A stretch of 62,296 nt of DNA from Pseudomonadota bacterium (GTDB lineage: Bacteria > Myxococcota_A > UBA796 > GCA-2862545): assembly GCA_947505245.1 (NCBI GenBank), contig CANNIZ010000024.1, positions 1-62,296 on the forward strand, in the 5' to 3' direction. Of the stretch, positions 58,746 through 62,296 are shown one piece after another (position 1 is the first letter of the stretch; each line of letters begins with the position of its first letter). The translations under genes were made by a program, and so were the position numbers. Under the pieces are notes generated by a model. That model did no database searches. It worked only from the letters and a program-made list of their open reading frames with translations, and was not told the DNA's origin.

Positions 58746-60113
58746 CTATTGCTGTTCCCACCACGAAGCGTCGTGCGAGGGGACCGGGGCCGCGGGGTGC
58801 ACACCGTGCCCCGGCACGCGCTTGCGGATCACGTCTTCGGACCAGCCCGTGAGCGTCGCCACGTTCGTGATCTCCTGCTCTTCCCGCGCGTACAGGTCTT
58901 TCACGTACTTCTGCCCGGCGGGGCATTCGACCCCACCCTCGAACGCGTGGTGGATCACGTAGCGGCCCTGGAACGTCGACGCGTCCGCCGTCTCCTGGAA
59001 CGTGAGGTCCTCCGGGAAGTGCGCCATGTCGTAGCGCACGTGCAGGCGCGTCACGAAGCCGCCGGTCACGCCGCCGTGGTATTCGCTCGCCCAGACAGCA
59101 CCCATCTTGGTGAGCGCGTCGCCGGACATGTAGATGCCGGTGCACGGGTCACATTGAATCGACAGCGGCCACGCGTATTCGAGCCACACCGTCTCCATGC
59201 CCTGCTTTGCGACCTGCTTCTCGAACATCGCCTTGTAGAACGGCGCGAACTCGGACGCGACGTATTCGGGGACGTCCTGATCGGTGGGGATCTTCGTCGT
59301 GCGGTAATTGGTGGTCTCGACGCGGCCCGTCTCGGTGAGCGCGTAAATGACGAGGTCCTGGGGACCCTGGGCGTTCACCATGCCGAGGCGGATCGGCAAC
59401 ATGAACTTCGGCGACTCGTATTCGACCTGAAGCGGGCGCAGGAACGGCGCCTGATTGCCGGTGTGCGGCACCTGGTTCAGCGCTGCAAGGTCGACCTTGG
59501 CGACGAAGAACTTCATGTTCTGTTTGATGTAGCTGCCGAGCACGTCCGAGGCGCCCTTCGGGAGGTTGTACCCGTTGTCGGTGAGCCAGCGCGTGAGCCC
59601 GTCCGATTGTTCGGCCGACAGGATGAGGATGTCGTATTCGCCGACGTCGTAGGATGCCTCGATCGTGACGCCGTAGTCCTTTGGTGTTGGCGCGGAGTCG
59701 GTCACCGTCATCTTGCTCGGGTACTTCGACGTTGGGCGCGGGATGGTCATCGTGGTGCGCGGCGCCGGGTCCGGGCACGGGTCCGGGTCGTAGTATTCGG
59801 CCATGCGCGGCTTCGTGAAGCCGTCGATCTGGTCGATGATCGCGTTGTCCGAGACGCGGATCTGCTCCTTCTTGATCACGGTCGGGACGGGGACCACGAT
59901 CGCGAATTGCTTGGGCTCGCCCTTGTAGTCGTTGGCCATCGTGAGCGTGGTGAGGTTGCCCTTGCGGGCGAGCACCACGCGCGAGGCGTTGTTGAACAGC
60001 GGCGCGTCGGACGTGGCGACGTAGAACCCGCAAAACGCCGCGGCGCGGTCGGCCATCGTCGCGAGGCCCACGGACAATGTCAACGCCAGGGCCGCCTGCT
60101 GAACCTTGTTCAC
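58746..60113 (-). CDS. DUF2330 exported protein, tandem copy 1
   Basis: The start is GTG 60113, in a GTGA overlap with the copy upstream and with GGGAG about 5 nt before. The 455-residue product has a signal peptide (MNKVQQAALALTLSVGLATM ending near ADRAAAFCGFYV). The mature protein has the DUF2330 features: AFCGFYVATSDAPLFNNASR, FAIVVPVPTVIKKEQIRVSD, VTIEASYDVGEYDILILSAE, EYAWPLSIQCDPCTG and a C-terminal WWEQQ. Paired Cys (QCDPC) suggest a disulfide. DUF2330 proteins are common in Myxococcota and of unknown function. This copy is the most divergent of the three in the window. Confidence 0.87.
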   Translation of the reverse strand: MNKVQQAALALTLSVGLATMADRAAAFCGFYVATSDAPLFNNASRVVLARKGNLTTLTMANDYKGEPKQFAIVVPVPTVIKKEQIRVSDNAIIDQIDGFTKPRMAEYYDPDPCPDPAPRTTMTIPRPTSKYPSKMTVTDSAPTPKDYGVTIEASYDVGEYDILILSAEQSDGLTRWLTDNGYNLPKGASDVLGSYIKQNMKFFVAKVDLAALNQVPHTGNQAPFLRPLQVEYESPKFMLPIRLGMVNAQGPQDLVIYALTETGRVETTNYRTTKIPTDQDVPEYVASEFAPFYKAMFEKQVAKQGMETVWLEYAWPLSIQCDPCTGIYMSGDALTKMGAVWASEYHGGVTGGFVTRLHVRYDMAHFPEDLTFQETADASTFQGRYVIHHAFEGGVECPAGQKYVKDLYAREEQEITNVATLTGWSEDVIRKRVPGHGVHPAAPVPSHDASWWEQQ

Positions 60114-61453
60114 TGTTGCTCCCACCAGGACGGTGTACGCGCGGGCCCTGATGCGGATTCATGGCCGGGCACCTTTTTCCGGATCTGGTCGGCGGACCAT
60201 CCGGTGAGCGACGCGAGGCTCGTGATGTCGGCCTCCTCGCGGGTGTACAGGTCCTTCACGTATTGTTTGCCGGCCGCGCACGACGTGTCGCCGGTGAACT
60301 TGTGGTTGATCACGTACCGGCCCTGGAACGTGCTCGAGTCCGCCGTCTCCTGGAACGCGAGGTCTTCGGGGAAGTGCGCCATGTCGTACCGGACGTGCAG
60401 GCGCGTGATGAAGCCGCCGTTCACGCCGCCGTGGTATTCGCTTGCCCAGGACGCTCCCATCTTGGTGAGCGCGTCGCCCGACATGTACACGCCGGTGCAC
60501 GGGTCACATTGAATCGACAGCGGCCACGCGTATTCGAGGAACACGGTCTGCATTCCCTGCTTGGCGACCTGCTTCTGGAACAGGGCCGTGTAGAACGACG
60601 CGAACTCCTGCTCGACGTACTCGGGCACGTTCGCGTCGGTCGGGATCTTGGTCGTGCGGTAGTTCGTGGTCTCGACGCGGCCCTTCTCGGTGAGCGCGAA
60701 GATCAGCAGGTCCTGGGGACCGTCCGCGTTCACCGTGCCGAGGCGGATCGGCAACATGAACTTTGGCGATTCGTATTCGACCTGCAGCGGGCGAAGGAAC
60801 GGCTGCTCGAGCTTGTTCTTCTCGGCCAGATCGACCTTGGCGACGAAGAACTTCATTCCCTGCTTGATGTAGCTGCCGAGCACGTCGGAGGCGCCGCGCG
60901 GGATGTTGTAGTGGTTGTCGACCAGCCACCGCTCGAGCCCGTCGGACTGCGTCGCCGACAGGATGAGGATGTCGTATTCACCGACGTCGTAGGACGCCTC
61001 GATCGTGACCCCGTAGGATCTGGAACCTGTCGAGCTCGGCTTCGGGACCGCCGCGTCTTCCATCGCCATCGACGGGATGAGCCCCTCGTTCACGCGGTAG
61101 TCGTAGGGTTCCGGGCAGGGGTCGGGGTCGTAGTAGGCCGCCAGACGTGGCTTGGTGTACCCGTCCATCTGGTCGATGAGGGCCGACTCCGAGACGCGGA
61201 TCTGCTCCTTTTTGATCACGGTCGGCACGGGGATGACGATCGCGAAGTCCTTCGCGGCGCCTTTGTAGTCGTTCGCCATCGTCATCGTGGTGAGGTTGCC
61301 GCGCCGCGCGAGCACCACCTTGGACGCGTTGTTGAACAATTGCGAGTCGTCGGTCGACACGTAGAATCCGCAAAACGCGGCGGCCTGATCGGCCATCGCG
61401 GCGAGGCCGACGGCGCTGGCGAGCGCGACGACGGAGCGTTGGACTTTGTTCAC
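60110..61453 (-). CDS. DUF2330 exported protein, tandem copy 2
   Basis: The start is GTG 61453 in a GTGA overlap with copy 3; its own stop overlaps copy 1. The 447-residue product keeps the signal peptide (MNKVQRSVVALASAVGLAAM) and all the features of copy 1. The insert after DPDPCPEPYD differs in sequence and length (Met-Ala, Pro-Ser and Gly-Ser rich in place of the PRPTSKYPSK region). Its last 280 codons are nearly identical in DNA to copy 3. It is expected to be exported. The function is unknown. Confidence 0.87.
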   Translation of the reverse strand: MNKVQRSVVALASAVGLAAMADQAAAFCGFYVSTDDSQLFNNASKVVLARRGNLTTMTMANDYKGAAKDFAIVIPVPTVIKKEQIRVSESALIDQMDGYTKPRLAAYYDPDPCPEPYDYRVNEGLIPSMAMEDAAVPKPSSTGSRSYGVTIEASYDVGEYDILILSATQSDGLERWLVDNHYNIPRGASDVLGSYIKQGMKFFVAKVDLAEKNKLEQPFLRPLQVEYESPKFMLPIRLGTVNADGPQDLLIFALTEKGRVETTNYRTTKIPTDANVPEYVEQEFASFYTALFQKQVAKQGMQTVFLEYAWPLSIQCDPCTGVYMSGDALTKMGASWASEYHGGVNGGFITRLHVRYDMAHFPEDLAFQETADSSTFQGRYVINHKFTGDTSCAAGKQYVKDLYTREEADITSLASLTGWSADQIRKKVPGHESASGPARTPSWWEQQ

Positions 61454-62296
61454 TGTTGCTCCCACCACGACGGCGTACGCGCGGGGCCGGGCGCGGTTTC
61501 GTGCCCCGGCACCTTCTTTCGGATCTGGTCGGCGGACCAGCCGGTGAGCGATGCGAGGCTCGTGATGTCGGCCTCCTCGCGGGTGTACAGGTCCTTCACG
61601 TATTGTTTGCCGGCCGCACACGACGTGTCGCCGGTGAACTTGTGGTTGATCACGTACCGGCCCTGGAACGTGGACGAATCGGCGGTCTCCTGGAACGCGA
61701 GGTCTTCCGGGAAGTGCGCCATGTCGTACCGGACGTGCAGGCGCGTGATGAAGCCGCCGTTCACGCCGCCGTGGTATTCGCTCGCCCAGGACGCTCCCAT
61801 TTTGGTGAGCGCGTCGCCCGACATGTACACGCCGGTGCAGGGGTCACACGAGATCGAAAGCGGCCACGCGTATTCGAGGAACACGGTCTGCATGCCCTGC
61901 TTGGCGACCTGCTTCTGGAACAGGGCCGTGTAGAACGACGCGAATTCCTGCTCGACGTACTCGGGAACGTTCGCGTCCGTCGGGATCTTGGTCGTGCGGT
62001 AGTTCGTGGTCTCGACGCGGCCCTTCTCGGTGAGCGCGAAGATCAGCAGATCCTGGGGGCCGTCCGCGTTCACCGTGCCGAGGCGGATCGGCAACATGAA
62101 TTTTGGCGACGCGTATTCGACCTGCAGCGGGCGCAGGAACGGCTGCTCGAGCTTGTTCTTCTCGGCGAGATCGACCTTGGCGACGAAGAACTTCATTCCC
62201 TGCTTGATGTAGCTGCCGAGCACGTCGGAGGCGCCGCGCGGGATGTTGTAGTGGTTGTCGACCAGCCACCGCTCGAGCCCGTCGGACTGCGTCGCC
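61450..62296 (-). CDS. DUF2330 exported protein, tandem copy 3, N-terminus beyond window edge
   Basis: The frame is open from the right edge (62296) to the stop at 61450, giving about 281 visible residues; the start lies outside the window. The visible part runs from the segment ATQSDGLERWLVDNHYNIPR through EYAWPLSISCDPCTG to the WWEQQ end. It aligns to copy 2 without gaps over all 847 visible bases. An internal ATG at 62223 is not the true start, because homology continues upstream. Confidence 0.85.
   Translation of the reverse strand, partial: ATQSDGLERWLVDNHYNIPRGASDVLGSYIKQGMKFFVAKVDLAEKNKLEQPFLRPLQVEYASPKFMLPIRLGTVNADGPQDLLIFALTEKGRVETTNYRTTKIPTDANVPEYVEQEFASFYTALFQKQVAKQGMQTVFLEYAWPLSISCDPCTGVYMSGDALTKMGASWASEYHGGVNGGFITRLHVRYDMAHFPEDLAFQETADSSTFQGRYVINHKFTGDTSCAAGKQYVKDLYTREEADITSLASLTGWSADQIRKKVPGHETAPGPARTPSWWEQQ

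Larger units (their letters stand above)
60110..62296 (-). repeat. Near-identical tandem gene duplication, 1340-nt period
   Basis: Bases 60110-60956 and 61450-62296 align with a constant offset of 1340 and no gaps, at roughly 95% identity by eye. Most differences are in the last 90 coding bases. The array may continue past the window. Confidence 0.85.

Overview
The window is about 69% GC by eye and reads as a chromosomal segment of a Myxococcota (deltaproteobacterial-type) predator or saprophyte lineage. The evidence is two proteins ending in MYXO-CTERM-like sorting tails, several MopE-type Asp/Cys-rich metal-binding repeat proteins, PknB/PknK-type Ser/Thr kinases, a kinase with an AgmX/PglI-like C-terminal domain, tandem DUF2330 proteins, many lipoproteins with Asp/Thr-rich tethers, and frequent GTG/TTG starts. 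I cannot assign a genus. No rRNA, tRNA, CRISPR array, insertion sequence or phage module was seen.

Layout. 1-4279 (minus): a MatB-like acyl-CoA ligase fused to a GNAT domain, a HAD phosphatase, ferrochelatase (hemH) and a partial unknown gene, joined by 4-7 nt overlaps. 4351-8043 (plus): a PknK-like kinase/AAA/TPR protein. 8079-12829: an unknown protein convergent with two exported or outer-membrane proteins. 12908-16370 (minus): a GldF/GldG/DUF4340 transporter-like operon lacking an ATPase gene. 16626-21520 (minus): Fes-like esterase, peptidase-E-like protein, membrane-anchored protein, PilP-like lipoprotein and a GT-C glycosyltransferase. 21567-25043 (plus): secreted EEP nuclease/phosphatase, orphan ABC solute-binding lipoprotein and a membrane protein. 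25081-29017: AAA_14/DUF4143 ATPase, von Willebrand A protein, a Tat-exported membrane protein with a LecA-like C-terminus, and a small lipoprotein.

29102-37442 (plus) is the most distinctive block. Two giant beta-helix/MopE/MYXO-CTERM surface proteins are followed, through a 12 nt gap and two GTGA overlaps, by a DsbA-like thioredoxin lipoprotein and a CAP-domain lipoprotein. Convergent to it is a zinc-ribbon Ser/Thr kinase (37446-39290). That kinase is divergent from a 1771-residue MopE-repeat lipoprotein (39438-44753) across a short region with matching promoter-like boxes in inverted orientation. I infer a surface or extracellular metal-binding system with its own thiol oxidoreductase.

44763-62296: a lipoprotein behind a near-consensus sigma-54 promoter, an S41 protease, larB-larC (nickel-pincer cofactor genes), an M13 metallopeptidase, a membrane protein, a four-gene operon (YqiJ-like, flotillin, zinc-finger coiled-coil, compact beta-carbonic-anhydrase-like), a barrel-like protein, a class-C beta-lactamase-like lipoprotein, and at least three tandem DUF2330 genes, the last cut by the window edge. 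Genes are tightly packed. No gap exceeds 300 bases; the largest (16371-16625) holds only GAGCGGAGCGAG-type sequence.
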